From Dorea_D hominis (GTDB taxonomy: Bacteria > Bacillota > Clostridia > Lachnospirales > Lachnospiraceae): DNA of 64,000 bases. The number at the start of each line of letters is the position of its first letter. The first letter of the stretch is position 1. The stretch lies in contig NZ_JACOOY010000001.1 of NCBI RefSeq assembly GCF_014287705.1, positions 124,001 through 188,000 on the forward strand, read 5' to 3'. Both the position numbers and the translations under genes were made by a program. Shown in pieces: positions 1 to 9,300 of this stretch. The notes under the pieces were generated by a model. That model searched no databases, was not told the DNA's origin, and was given only the letters and a program-made list of their open reading frames with translations.

Positions 1-7
1 CATCGTA

Positions 8-54
8 TACCTGCAGAACTTGCCATCGGCAGCTTCCTCTGGATGCTATGGCAA
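8..54 (-). repeat. Dispersed repeat B, copy 1
   Basis: This 47-bp stretch matches 6040-6086 in the same orientation with about eight differences. The second copy forms the first codons of the SleB-like gene. Read on the minus strand, copy 1 would encode a similar peptide (CHSIQRKLP against CHSIRRKLP) that runs off the left edge. I see no ribosome binding site before it, because a terminator hairpin sits directly upstream. Its core is an imperfect palindrome (TGCCAT...ATGGCA). It could be a repeat or the start of a second related gene. Confidence 0.6.
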
Positions 55-57
55 CAC

Positions 58-97
58 AAAAAAGTCAGCTTTCCCAAACCGGAAGCTGACTTTTTTA
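58..97. terminator. Bidirectional intrinsic terminator
   Basis: The stem AGTCAGCTT (63-71) pairs with AAGCTGACT (83-91). There is an A-run on the left and a T-run (91-96) on the right, so it could end transcription in either direction. It may serve the cupin gene (minus) or a gene ending left of the window. Confidence 0.7.
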
Positions 98-161
98 TTT
101 GTTATGGCGACAAGGAAAATGCGCCCTGCTTGCATGGCAGCATTTGACGACAGCTAATCAG
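98..161 (+). repeat. Dispersed repeat A, copy 1
   Basis: This 64-bp element matches 5301-5364 in inverted orientation with five mismatches. A shorter copy lies at 51190-51226. Its core is an imperfect palindrome (AATGC..CATGC-TT-GCATGGC.GCATT) that could fold in RNA. It lies just downstream of the cupin gene. Confidence 0.8.
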
Positions 162-191
162 CGATAAAATTCGCAGAGCGCGTTTTATCGC
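161..191. other. Inverted repeat (hairpin)
   Basis: GCGATAAAA (161-169) pairs perfectly with TTTTATCGC (183-191) around a 13-base loop. No T-run follows on either side. It may be a processing or stabilising hairpin at the 3' end of the cupin transcript. Confidence 0.4.
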
Positions 192-218
192 TGTTATAGC
201 GTCCGGGAAATAACTCCC

Positions 219-563
219 TTATTTTTTCAGAATTAATGCTGCAAATACAACATCTTCTTCCCCGTCGTTACGGATCCCGTGTCCGTCTCCGTCCTTACAG
301 AAGAATACATCTCCCGGTTTTGCCGGAATCTTCGTGCCATTATCTTCGTAAATTCCTTCACCTGACAAAATATAATACGTTTCCGTTTCTCCATGATGTT
401 CATGGTGCCCGAGCTCAGAATGTGGCGGCAGTGTCACTTTACTGAACATCTTACAGTGCGCACCAAGTTCCTCTGCACCAAGCAGTGCCTCCTTCAAAAT
501 ATATCCTTCTCCACCACTTGGTTTTTCAACTTTTACGATCTCTCTTTCGCCTTCTCTTGTCAT
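219..563 (-). CDS. Single-domain cupin protein
   Basis: A 114-residue protein folding as one cupin barrel. The first metal-binding motif is seen as HHEHHGETE about residues 53-61, followed by YYILSGEG. The second is PGDVFFC...GHGIRN about residues 83-98. These histidines and glutamate normally bind a divalent metal. The substrate cannot be told from sequence, as such small cupins range from isomerases to sugar or ligand sensors. The ATG is preceded by AAGGAGG at 574-580, and a consensus promoter lies at 638-666, so the gene is probably its own transcription unit even though the Bce permease gene ends 140 bp upstream. Confident for the fold, unsure of the role. Confidence 0.85.
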   Translation of the reverse strand: MTREGEREIVKVEKPSGGEGYILKEALLGAEELGAHCKMFSKVTLPPHSELGHHEHHGETETYYILSGEGIYEDNGTKIPAKPGDVFFCKDGDGHGIRNDGEEDVVFAALILKK

Positions 564-637
564 TTTCGTTCTGCCTCCTTCTTACGATTGCCTCTGTACC
601 TGCTATGAAAACAGTTTTCTCAAAACTCTATAAAAAC

Positions 638-666
638 AAGATACAACCGCAGAGCCGATCCGTCAA
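638..666 (-). promoter_or_regulatory. Promoter of the cupin gene
   Basis: On the minus strand, TTGACG (661-666) and TATCTT (638-643) are separated by 17 bp, about 75 bp upstream of the cupin start codon. This is a good SigA-type match. Confidence 0.55.
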
Positions 667-702
667 TCCACTTTTTATCAAAATACTGCTCCTTTTCACA
701 AT

Positions 703-2685
703 TTAATTTACGATCCTGTAATATTCTTTTGCAGTAAGGCTGTATACGATTGCATAAAATACAGCAAACACACCAATTGTTGTAACCGTACATCCCGCAA
801 ACAGAGCTCTGTTACTTAAATTCAGTACACGCAGAAGTTTTACCATGATCGGAAATGCCACAATTACATGCAGAATTGCCATAAAAAGCGGCAGGAAAAA
901 TACACTTAAGATCTGGCTTCTGATGGAACGACGCACTTCGCGCTTACTCATTCCGACATTCTGCATAATCTGAAATCGTTTTCTGTCTTCAAAGCCTTCG
1001 GATATCTGTTTATAATAAATGATCAGCACCGTTGCGATCAGAAACAGGATTCCCAAATAAATTCCAATGAAGAACAATCCGCCATAGAGACCATAGAAAC
1101 TCTCCCTGCTCGTCTCTCTGCTTTCCATTTCTGTATAAGGAACTTTGTTTAGCCCTTTTTGTAATTTTCCCAGTATCTTTGCATTTTCTGCATTCTTTCC
1201 ATTCAGGTCAAATGCTGTATAATAGCGGAGCATCTGCTGATTTTTCTTAAAAGCTTCCGGTACATTCTGCCCAGAATAATTCTGCATCTGCAAAATTTTT
1301 AAAATCGCATCTGTGTTTTTGAAAACAATATAATAATTACCATATACCGACTGTGTTTTCTCCACCTCTGCTTTCAATTTCCTGATCTGTTTTTTCACAT
1401 GAAAATTCTCTTTTGCAATTTTCAGATCATAATAATTATATTTTCCATCTGGACAGTACAACAGAATTTCGTTTTCATTTAATGTTTCTGTTTTTCCTTC
1501 CATGTGATTATAATCTTCCAGCGGAAGCAAAGTCAGATAGCAGATTTTTGATGAATTATATGCATCCGCATTTATTTCAAACTGTTCGTCTTTCTGTGAT
1601 GCCATAAGCTGACCGCATCGGTAAGAAATCTGTGATTGTCTCTGTAAATGCAGACGATCACATTCTTTTTCAAGGGCTTCCTGCAATTGATTTCTGGATT
1701 CTCTGCTAGTCTGATAATTTGTTACTGCCACTGCTTTCGGGAAACGTGTATGTAAAACGTCCTCCATTCCTGCATACAGTGATGTTGTTGTAGATATCAT
1801 TACAAGCACCATCGTACTTAAAATACAGATATTTGCAAGCCCGACTGCATTCTGTTTCATCCGGTAGATCATTCCTGATATGGTTGTAAAATGTCCCTGT
1901 CTGTAATAATATTTTTTGTTTTTCTTTAAAATCTTCAAAAGCGCAATACTACCTGCTGTAAACAGCGCATAAGTACCGATGATGACAAGAACCACCGCCA
2001 GAAAAAAAGTTAATAAAGCTTTTAACGGCTCTTTTGTAGTCAGGGCGATATAGTATCCGCTTCCCAGTGCCAGGACTCCGACAAGGGCGAGCAGCCATCT
2101 CGTCTTCGGCTCTTTCTCTCCCTGACTGCTTCCACGCAGAAGTTCCATCGGATTCGCAAGCTGCACCTGCAGAAGGTTGTAAATAAACGTAAGCATGAAA
2201 ATGATCAGAAATAAAACGAGACAGTCTTTTATTGCCGCCATGCTGACCGCAAACTTCATTTCCACTCCGCTGTGCAGGATTTTAAGCAGGATCAGATACA
2301 TCATTTTTCCGAATATAATTCCAAGGATCAATCCTCCGATCATGCTGACTCCTGCAATGATCACCGTCTCTACTGCCATCATTTTCGCAATATGCCGTTT
2401 TCCCATTCCGAGAACATTGTAAACACCAATTTCATTTTTTCGCTGTTTCATCAGGAAACTGTTTGTATAAAAGAGAAAAATCACAGAAAAAATAACCATC
2501 ACGCCTGTTGCGTACTGCAGGCAGAGCCGCAGCGTTTCCATTCGCAGGTCTTTGCTTTTTGTCAGTGCATCAAACATATAGAACATCATAACCATCAACA
2601 TAGAGGTCAATATATATGGCATGTAAGTCTTCCGGTTATTTTTCAGGTTTGTGACGGCAAGTTTTGCATAAATGTTTCTAGCCAA
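703..2685 (-). CDS. BceB-like ABC transporter permease
   Basis: A 660-residue FtsX/MacB-type permease of the bacitracin-resistance (BceB) family. It begins LARNIYAKLAVTNLKNNR, typical of the family. It has about ten membrane segments with one large extracellular domain of roughly 200 residues between segments seven and eight (about residues 300-510), the part thought to contact peptide antibiotics or lipid II-cycle complexes. I chose the TTG at 2685 because GGGAGG lies at the right distance; this overlaps the end of the ATPase gene by 8 bp, suggesting translational coupling. With the ATPase it would free cell-wall precursors from antimicrobial peptides and act as the sensor for the adjacent kinase. 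The exact drug is unknown. Confidence 0.9.
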   Translation of the reverse strand: MARNIYAKLAVTNLKNNRKTYMPYILTSMLMVMMFYMFDALTKSKDLRMETLRLCLQYATGVMVIFSVIFLFYTNSFLMKQRKNEIGVYNVLGMGKRHIAKMMAVETVIIAGVSMIGGLILGIIFGKMMYLILLKILHSGVEMKFAVSMAAIKDCLVLFLIIFMLTFIYNLLQVQLANPMELLRGSSQGEKEPKTRWLLALVGVLALGSGYYIALTTKEPLKALLTFFLAVVLVIIGTYALFTAGSIALLKILKKNKKYYYRQGHFTTISGMIYRMKQNAVGLANICILSTMVLVMISTTTSLYAGMEDVLHTRFPKAVAVTNYQTSRESRNQLQEALEKECDRLHLQRQSQISYRCGQLMASQKDEQFEINADAYNSSKICYLTLLPLEDYNHMEGKTETLNENEILLYCPDGKYNYYDLKIAKENFHVKKQIRKLKAEVEKTQSVYGNYYIVFKNTDAILKILQMQNYSGQNVPEAFKKNQQMLRYYTAFDLNGKNAENAKILGKLQKGLNKVPYTEMESRETSRESFYGLYGGLFFIGIYLGILFLIATVLIIYYKQISEGFEDRKRFQIMQNVGMSKREVRRSIRSQILSVFFLPLFMAILHVIVAFPIMVKLLRVLNLSNRALFAGCTVTTIGVFAVFYAIVYSLTAKEYYRIVN

Positions 2686-3445
2686 TGTGCTCACCTCCCG
2701 TTGCAAGAACGCTTAAGGTGTCTGAAATCTTCTGATACATCTCATCTTCGCTCAGATTTCCACGATATAACTGATGAAACACCTCTCCATCCTTGATGAA
2801 AAGCACTCTTTTCGCTGTGCTTGCCGCACGCACACTATGTGTAACCATGACGATCGTCTGTCCGTCCTCATTGATACCGGTAAAGAGATCAAGCAGTGCT
2901 TTGGAAGCCCGAGAGTCCAGCGCTCCTGTCGGTTCGTCCGCGAGAAGGAGCTGTGGTTTGGTAACCAGCGCTCTGGCAACTGCCGCACGCTGTTTCTGTC
3001 CTCCTGATACCTCATATGGATATTTGTCCAGAAGCTGCGTGATCTCAAGCTGCTTTGCAACCGGCTGCAGCCGCTCTTCCATTTTCCCATATTTCATTCC
3101 AGACAATACAAGTGGAAGAAATATGTTATCTCTTAACGAAAATGTATCCAGAAGATGAAAATCCTGAAATACAAATCCGAGATTTTGTCTTCGGAAAGCT
3201 GCCATTTCTTTCTCTTTTATCCCGGAAAGGTCGCGTCCTTTCAAATACACCTTTCCTTTTGTCGGTCTGTCAAGTGCTGCCAGAATATTTAAAAGTGTTG
3301 ATTTTCCGGAACCGGACTCTCCCATAACTGCTACATATTCTCCCGGTTCAACTGAAAAATTAACGTTTCGCAGCGCCTCTACCTGGTTGCCTCCAAATCT
3401 GGTCGTATATACTTTTTTTACATTTCTTACTTCTAATAATGCCAT
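2678..3445 (-). CDS. BceA-like ABC transporter ATPase
   Basis: A 255-residue ATPase of the MacB/LolD/BceA type. Walker A is GESGSGKST (42-50), the signature is VSGGQKQR and Walker B is LLLADEPTGALDS. It powers the permease encoded directly downstream. The ATG at 3445 has AAAGGGTG seven bases upstream; an in-frame start 69 bp earlier lacks one. A TATAAT box and a BceR-type operator lie in the 148-bp gap before it, so bceAB is probably transcribed separately from the two-component genes and induced by them. Confidence 0.92.
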   Translation of the reverse strand: MALLEVRNVKKVYTTRFGGNQVEALRNVNFSVEPGEYVAVMGESGSGKSTLLNILAALDRPTKGKVYLKGRDLSGIKEKEMAAFRRQNLGFVFQDFHLLDTFSLRDNIFLPLVLSGMKYGKMEERLQPVAKQLEITQLLDKYPYEVSGGQKQRAAVARALVTKPQLLLADEPTGALDSRASKALLDLFTGINEDGQTIVMVTHSVRAASTAKRVLFIKDGEVFHQLYRGNLSEDEMYQKISDTLSVLATGGEHIG

Positions 3446-3484
3446 TTGTTTCACCCTTTCCATATCATCTGTTTTACATCTATG

Positions 3485-3559
3485 ATTATAGAAAAAAGGA
3501 AAATGTACAGCCATCGATTCAGGTTACATTTTCCTTCCTGTTTCTTACATTTTTGTAAG
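3485..3559 (-). promoter_or_regulatory. BceR-type operator and promoter of bceAB-like genes
   Basis: CTTACA-TTTT-TGTAAG (3544-3559) is a perfect palindrome. It fits the TNACA-N4-TGTAA site known for BceR-like regulators. A TATAAT box lies at 3485-3490 on the minus strand with no good -35, as expected for an activator-dependent promoter. The operator centre is about 65 bp upstream of the -10 box. Confidence 0.75.
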
Positions 3560-3593
3560 ATATCTCATTTTACTTCCAGATTCTCTTTTGTAT

Positions 3594-4589
3594 CTATTCA
3601 ATCGGTAATTTTTCTCTGGACAAATCCATGCAGGCTCTTGTTCCTTTCCCCGCTTCCGATTTCAGCCACAATCCATGCTGAAGCTTATCCATTACCGATT
3701 TGCATAAATAAAGTCCGATGCCTGTCGATTTCTTATCATTTCTGCCATTATAACCGGTAAATCCGCGTTCAAAAATCCGTGGCAGATCTTCTTCACGAAT
3801 ACCGATCCCAGTATCTTCCACAACAAGTATCTGACCTTTTTTATAAATATGCACACTTCCGTTTTCTGTATATTTCAAAGCATTGGAAAGCAGCTGCTCC
3901 AGAACAAACGACAGCCATTTTTCATCGGTTAATACTGTTTCCTGAATCGGCTCATATACCAGTGTGATTTTCTTTAAAATAAACATCTTGGAATACTTGC
4001 GCACTACTTGGCGGATAACCGTATCAAGATCACAGACTGCAAAGGACAGATCCGCTGACATATCTTCCATACGCAGATAAGTTAAGACCATTTCTACATA
4101 CTGCTGGATTTTAAATAATTCCATCTCCAGTTCTCTTACCAGAACCGGATGCTCCTCTTTTTCTGTCTGAAGCAGGAGATTCATCGCTGCGATCGGAGTC
4201 TTGATCTGATGCGCCCACATACTGTAATAATCCAGCATGTCCTGCCGTTCTATTGCCTGTTCCGACTCAGTCTCATTGATCTGCGTATATAATTTCTGTA
4301 CCAGTTTCTGATAATCCTGTTCCAGAAGTGTGGTTTCTTCTGCAAATTCCAGAATCTGCTCTTTCTCACCTTTTATAACATTCTGCAGTTCTCTGTGCGT
4401 TCTTCTGTATCTTACAAATCCAAGAACCGCATAAAGCAGGCTCCACACACCTGACAGTAGAAATGCATATTCCACACATGCCAGATCGATATGATACAGA
4501 TCAAATATAACGAAAAAGATTCCATACGCACCCAGATACATACAGATCTGCGTCCGATGTTCTTTTATATATGCTCTTAAGATTTTCAT
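3594..4589 (-). CDS. BceS-like intramembrane-sensing histidine kinase
   Basis: A 331-residue kinase with two close membrane helices in the first 60 residues and almost no extracellular loop, as in intramembrane-sensing kinases. The phosphoacceptor is His127 in SMWAHQIKTP. The N box is NALKYTEN, and the G boxes are VEDTGIGI and STGIGLYLCK, so it should be active. Such kinases read the activity of the partner BceAB transporter, which is encoded next door. The start ATG overlaps the stop of the regulator gene as ATGA, so both are co-translated. Confidence 0.92.
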   Translation of the reverse strand: MKILRAYIKEHRTQICMYLGAYGIFFVIFDLYHIDLACVEYAFLLSGVWSLLYAVLGFVRYRRTHRELQNVIKGEKEQILEFAEETTLLEQDYQKLVQKLYTQINETESEQAIERQDMLDYYSMWAHQIKTPIAAMNLLLQTEKEEHPVLVRELEMELFKIQQYVEMVLTYLRMEDMSADLSFAVCDLDTVIRQVVRKYSKMFILKKITLVYEPIQETVLTDEKWLSFVLEQLLSNALKYTENGSVHIYKKGQILVVEDTGIGIREEDLPRIFERGFTGYNGRNDKKSTGIGLYLCKSVMDKLQHGLWLKSEAGKGTRACMDLSREKLPIE

Positions 4590-5260
4590 AGTTCCACCAA
4601 ATATCCAATTCCTTTTTTCGTACGGATCACATCTGTCATTCCGATACTTTCCAGTTTTTTACGAAGTCTTGTCACATTAACTGTAAGTGTATTATCGTCC
4701 ACAAACGAATCATTTTCCCAGAGTCGTTCCATGATCGTATCTCTTGAAACAATCTTTCCCGCATTTTCAAGTAATATCTGTAAAATTCTAAATTCATTTT
4801 TTGTCAGCTCGACTCTCTGCTCCTGATAAGTCAGCACTGCATCATTCAGATTCAAAAGAGCACCTTTATATTCTATCGCATTTGTCGTTCCGCCAAAAGA
4901 ATAGGTTCTTCTAAGCAGTGCCTGTACTTTTGCAGTCAGAACTGTCAGATCAAATGGCTTTTCAATAAACTCGTCCGCACCCATATTCATCGCCATGACA
5001 ATGTTCATATTGTCATTTGCTGAAGAAAGAAAAACAATCGGTACTTTCGACACTTCACGAATCTTCTGGCACCAGTAAAAGCCATTAAAAAACGGAAGCA
5101 TAATATCCAGGATCACAAGTTCCGGTTCAAAAGCCAGAAATTCCTGCAATACATTTTTCAAATCTTCTGTCGTTTTTGTTTTGTAATTCCATTTTTCCAA
5201 ATGCATTGCCACTGTCTGTGCAATCGTCTGGTCGTCTTCTACAATTAAAATCTTATACAT
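4586..5260 (-). CDS. BceR-like OmpR-family response regulator
   Basis: A 224-residue regulator with an N-terminal receiver (acidic pair D9/D10, phosphorylated Asp52 in VILDIMLPFF, Lys in IEKPFDL) and a C-terminal OmpR winged helix (about 125-224). It should bind the palindrome at 3544-3559 and switch on the transporter genes. I chose the ATG at 5260, spaced well from AGGTGG; a GTG 12 bp earlier is less likely. It is the first gene of the regulator-kinase pair. Confidence 0.92.
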   Translation of the reverse strand: MYKILIVEDDQTIAQTVAMHLEKWNYKTKTTEDLKNVLQEFLAFEPELVILDIMLPFFNGFYWCQKIREVSKVPIVFLSSANDNMNIVMAMNMGADEFIEKPFDLTVLTAKVQALLRRTYSFGGTTNAIEYKGALLNLNDAVLTYQEQRVELTKNEFRILQILLENAGKIVSRDTIMERLWENDSFVDDNTLTVNVTRLRKKLESIGMTDVIRTKKGIGYLVEL

Positions 5261-5300
5261 CTTTTTCCCCACCTGCCGAGACTATGGTAGCCATCCCGCT

Positions 5301-5364
5301 CTGATTAGCGGTCGTCAAATGCAGCCATGCAAGCATGGTGCATTTTCCTCGTCGCCATAACAAA
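5301..5364 (-). repeat. Dispersed repeat A, copy 2 (inverted relative to copy 1)
   Basis: Reverse-complement match to 98-161 with five differences over 64 bp. It lies between the SleB-like gene and the response regulator. Together the two copies form inverted repeats around the cupin and Bce genes. Confidence 0.8.
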
Positions 5365-5366
5365 AT

Positions 5367-5391
5367 GAGCAGAAACGTCCCGCCTCTGCTC
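5367..5391 (-). terminator. Candidate terminator after the SleB-like gene
   Basis: GAGCAGA (5367-5373) pairs with TCTGCTC (5385-5391). On the minus strand it is followed by ATTTTG, a weak T-run, 65 bp after the stop codon of the hydrolase gene. Confidence 0.5.
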
Positions 5392-5455
5392 TTACATCCT
5401 AATACCTTGTCCGGAAGTTGTCAATTCCAGAAATAAGACTTTTTTGCTCTATCTC

Positions 5456-6091
5456 TTAGTGGAAATAATGATCACCGATCTTCTTTCCGGAGCCTCCCTG
5501 ATTAAAATACAGACATCCATTTATCGGATCTTTTCCTTTTAATGCATCCGCTGCTGCTTTCCAGGCGGTTTTGGTATAACTTTTATTCTGCAAAACACGA
5601 TTCAGCCATCCGCTGCCTGCCGGTCCGAACTGTCCGCGCTGATAGATAACTTCCTTCATAGAATCCGGATATGTTTTGCTTTTTATCCGGTTTAAAACAA
5701 CCGCTCCCACAGCAACCTGTCCTTTATACGGCTGATTTCCCGCTTCACAGAATATAAGTGCTGCTAACAGCTCCTGCTGTTTTTTCAGTTTCTTTTGTTC
5801 CTGTTTTTTTCTTGCTTCTCTTTTTGCACGGATTTTCTGTCGTCTGATTTCCTGCTCTTTTTCCAATACTGCCTGTTTTAATCTGATCTTTTGTACTCGT
5901 ATTGTCTCCCTCGTCTGAACTGCAATCGATCTGGAATGTCTGACGTTTCCCTCCACCGATGCCGCTTTCGCTGTAAATCCAGTCATACACACGGTACATA
6001 TCAAAGCCGCTAAGAATAATACAATCTTTTTACTTCCCTTACCTACAGAACCTGCCACTGGCAACTTCCTCCGGATGCTATGACAATTCAT
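5456..6091 (-). CDS. SleB/CwlJ-like cell-wall hydrolase
   Basis: A 211-residue exported protein. Residues 22-44 form a signal peptide ending AKA-A. A very basic, charged, probably helical linker follows (about 60-107). Residues 108-211 match the Hydrolase_2 domain of spore-cortex lytic enzymes (AALIFCEAGN, VAVGAVVLNRI, YPDSMKEVIY), with the likely catalytic Glu116. It would cleave peptidoglycan, in the cortex during germination or in the vegetative wall. No peptidoglycan-binding repeat is present, unlike full SleB. The ATG has AGGAGGG ten bases upstream. The first 15 or so codons consist of repeat B, so the N terminus may be repeat-derived. Confidence 0.85.
   Translation of the reverse strand: MNCHSIRRKLPVAGSVGKGSKKIVLFLAALICTVCMTGFTAKAASVEGNVRHSRSIAVQTRETIRVQKIRLKQAVLEKEQEIRRQKIRAKREARKKQEQKKLKKQQELLAALIFCEAGNQPYKGQVAVGAVVLNRIKSKTYPDSMKEVIYQRGQFGPAGSGWLNRVLQNKSYTKTAWKAAADALKGKDPINGCLYFNQGGSGKKIGDHYFH
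6040..6086 (-). repeat. Dispersed repeat B, copy 2, inside coding sequence
   Basis: Copy of 8-54 in the same orientation, about 83 percent identical. It covers codons 2-17 of the SleB-like gene, upstream of the signal-peptide hydrophobic core. Confidence 0.6.
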
Positions 6092-6281
6092 AAATATAAT
6101 ACCCTCCTATATGTGCCAAACCATTTTCTTTACATAAATCATACTCATTCATTTCAATTTTATTACAAATATTACAAAAATGTTACGCACAACGTCTGGT
6201 ATCATATCATAATCTGGCTGTTCTGTCAAATATTACTCGAAGAACAGAAAAATCAAATAGGACAAAATTCCTAATATGTAA

Positions 6282-6313
6282 AAAACCTGCTACAGAATCC
6301 TGTAGCAGGTTTT
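6282..6313 (-). terminator. Terminator of carAB
   Basis: ACCTGCTACAG (6285-6295) pairs perfectly with CTGTAGCAGGT (6300-6310) around AATC. On the minus strand a run of T follows, 16 bp after the carB stop codon. The rest of 6092-6281 should hold the promoter of the hydrolase gene, but I see no convincing -35/-10 pair. Confidence 0.9.
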
Positions 6314-6325
6314 ATCTTGACATCT

Positions 6326-9300
6326 TTAAATTGTAGCAATATCGATCAATGTCAGTTTCTTAATATCTGTATTCTCCAGACTGGATACAAGCGCTTTTGC
6401 TGTATCAATCGCTGTCAGTACATTCACACCTGTCTCAATCGCATTTCTACGGATCACAAAACCATCTCTGGAATGTTCTGCTCCCTGATGCGGTGTATCG
6501 ATAACAAGGTCGATCTTATGTCCCAAGATAAGATCCATCAGGTTCGGAGATTCCTGCTCGATCTTATTTACTGCATTTGCTTTCACTCCTGCTTCTTTCA
6601 GGATATCCGCAGTTCCTCTCGTTGCAAAGATCTTATATCCAAGTTTCTCGAATCTGCGTCCGATATCGATTGCTTCTTCCTTATCTTCATCACGAACAGT
6701 CATGATCATATTCTTATGCTTCGGCAGACGGATTCCGGCTCCGATAAATGCCTTATACAATGCTTCGTCAAATGTCTTCGCAATTCCCAGACACTCTCCG
6801 GTAGATTTCATCTCAGGTCCTAAGCTGATATCTGCACCACGTATTTTCTCGAAGGAGAATACCGGCATCTTAACAGCAAAATAATCTGCTTCCGGCTGTA
6901 ATCCTGGTGTGTATCCGAGATCTTTGATCTTTGCTCCGATGATGACTTTTGTTGCAAGCGGAACGATTGGGATACCGGTTACTTTACTGATATATGGAAC
7001 CGTACGGCTGGAACGAGGGTTTACCTCGATGACGTACACTTCTTCACCACATACAATAAACTGGATATTGATCAGTCCGATAACGTGCAGTGATTTTGCA
7101 AGTCTTCTTGTATATTCTGCGATCGTCTGCTTCGTCTTCTCGGAAATGCTCTGTGCCGGATATACGGAAATACTGTCTCCGGAATGGATTCCTGCACGCT
7201 CGATATGTTCCATGATACCTGGAATCAGGATATCTTCGCCATCGCATACTGCATCGACCTCAATCTCTTTACCCTGCAGATATTTATCTACAAGAATCGG
7301 ATGATCCTGTGCAATCCGGTTGATGATGCCGATAAATTCATCAATATCATGGTCGTTAATCGCAATCTGCATTCCCTGTCCGCCGAGTACATAAGAAGGT
7401 CTCACAAGTACCGGATACCCCAGTCTGTTTGCAACTTCTTTTGCTTCTTCTGCTGTAAATACAGTACCACCTGTTGGTCTTGGAATCTTACACTCTTCCA
7501 GAATCTCATCAAACAGCTCACGGTCTTCCGCTGCATCTACATTCTCGGCAGAAGTTCCAAGGATTGGAACGCCCATTTTCATAAGAGACTCTGTCAGCTT
7601 GATCGCTGTCTGTCCACCAAACTGTACGACTGCTCCGTCCGGTTTTTCAAGATCAACAATACTCTCTACATCTTCCGGTGTCAGCGGTTCAAAATACAAT
7701 TTATCTGCAATGTCAAAGTCTGTACTTACTGTCTCCGGGTTATTATTTACAATGATTGTCTCATAGTCTTCTTTTGCAAATGCCCATGTACAATGCACAG
7801 AACAGAAATCAAACTCAATTCCTTGTCCGATACGGATCGGACCTGATCCAAGAACAAGTACTTTCTTCTTGTCATTCGTCTCTTCAACTTCGTTCTCGCT
7901 GCCAAATACAGAATAATAGTACGGTGTCTCTGCTGCAAACTCAGCCGCACACGTATCAACCATCTTATATGCTGCCGTAATTCCATATTCATGGCGCATA
8001 TCGTGAATCTGGCGCTCTGTATTGCCTGTTAATTTTGCAATAACAGAATCTGGAAATTCCATACGTTTTGCTTCTTTTAATGTCTCTGCATTCAATGTTT
8101 CATTCTGCAGCTTCTGTTCCATCTCAACAAGAATTGCAATCTTGTCAATGAACCATTTGTCAATCTTTGTGATTGCATGAATCTCATCATAACTGATTCC
8201 CTGGCGGATCGCTTCTGCAATCTTCCAGATTCTTCTGTCATCTACAACTTTTAACTCTTCTAACAGCTCCTCACCTTTCAGATGTGAAAAATCGTAAGAC
8301 ATCAGGCTGTCTACATGCTGCTCCAGAGAACGGATTGCTTTCATAAGTGCACCTTCAAAGTTATCACAGATACTCATAACTTCTCCGGTTGCTTTCATCT
8401 GTGTTGTCAGTGTACGTTTTGCACTGATAAATTTATCAAATGGAAGTCTCGGGATCTTTACAACGCAATAGTCAAGCATTGGCTCGAAACTTGCATAGGT
8501 CTTCTTCGTAACTGCATTCTTAATCTCATCCAGTGTATATCCAAGTGCGATCTTTGCAGCAACTTTCGCAATTGGATATCCGGTTGCTTTGGAAGCCAGT
8601 GCAGAAGAACGGCTTACACGCGGATTTACCTCGATAACACAGTACTCAAATGTGTCAGGATTCAACGCATACTGTACGTTACATCCTCCGGTAATATTCA
8701 GCTCGCTGATAATGTTCAGCGCAGAAGTTCGCAGCATCTGGTACTCCTTATCACCCAGTGTCTGGGAAGGTGCAACTACAATACTGTCACCGGTATGCAC
8801 ACCAACCGGATCTATATTTTCCATATTACATACAGTAATGCAGTTTCCATTGCCGTCACGCATCACTTCATACTCAATCTCTTTCCATCCGGCAATACAA
8901 CGCTCTACCAGTACCTGTCCGACACGGGAAAGTCTGAGACCATTTTCCAGAATCTCAACTAACTGTGTTCGGTCGTGGGCGATACCACCGCCGCTTCCAC
9001 CAAGTGTGTAAGCCGGACGAAGTACAACCGGGTATCCGATCTTCTCCGCAAATGCAATACCATCTTCCACATTCTCAACAACGAGGGAAGCTGCACATGG
9101 CTCACCGATCTTCTCCATCGTCTCTTTAAATTCCAGACGGTCCTCTGCTTTCTTGATTGTCTGGGAAGTAGTACCGATCAGGCGTACGTTATGCTCTCTT
9201 AAGAAGCCATTCTCTTCCATCTCCATGGCAAGGTTCAGTGCTGCCTGTCCACCAAGCGTAGGAAGTACACTGTCCGGTTTTTCCTTTAAAATGAGCTGTT

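Noticed and set aside
8..60. A second SleB-like gene starting at a TTG on the minus strand
   Set aside because: Only 17 codons are visible, there is no ribosome binding site and a terminator T-run sits directly before it; listed as a repeat instead.
1..156. A plus-strand gene ending at the left edge (frame reading HRIPAELAIGSFLWMLWQHKK)
   Set aside because: The frame runs through a terminator hairpin and into repeat A, and no family is recognisable.
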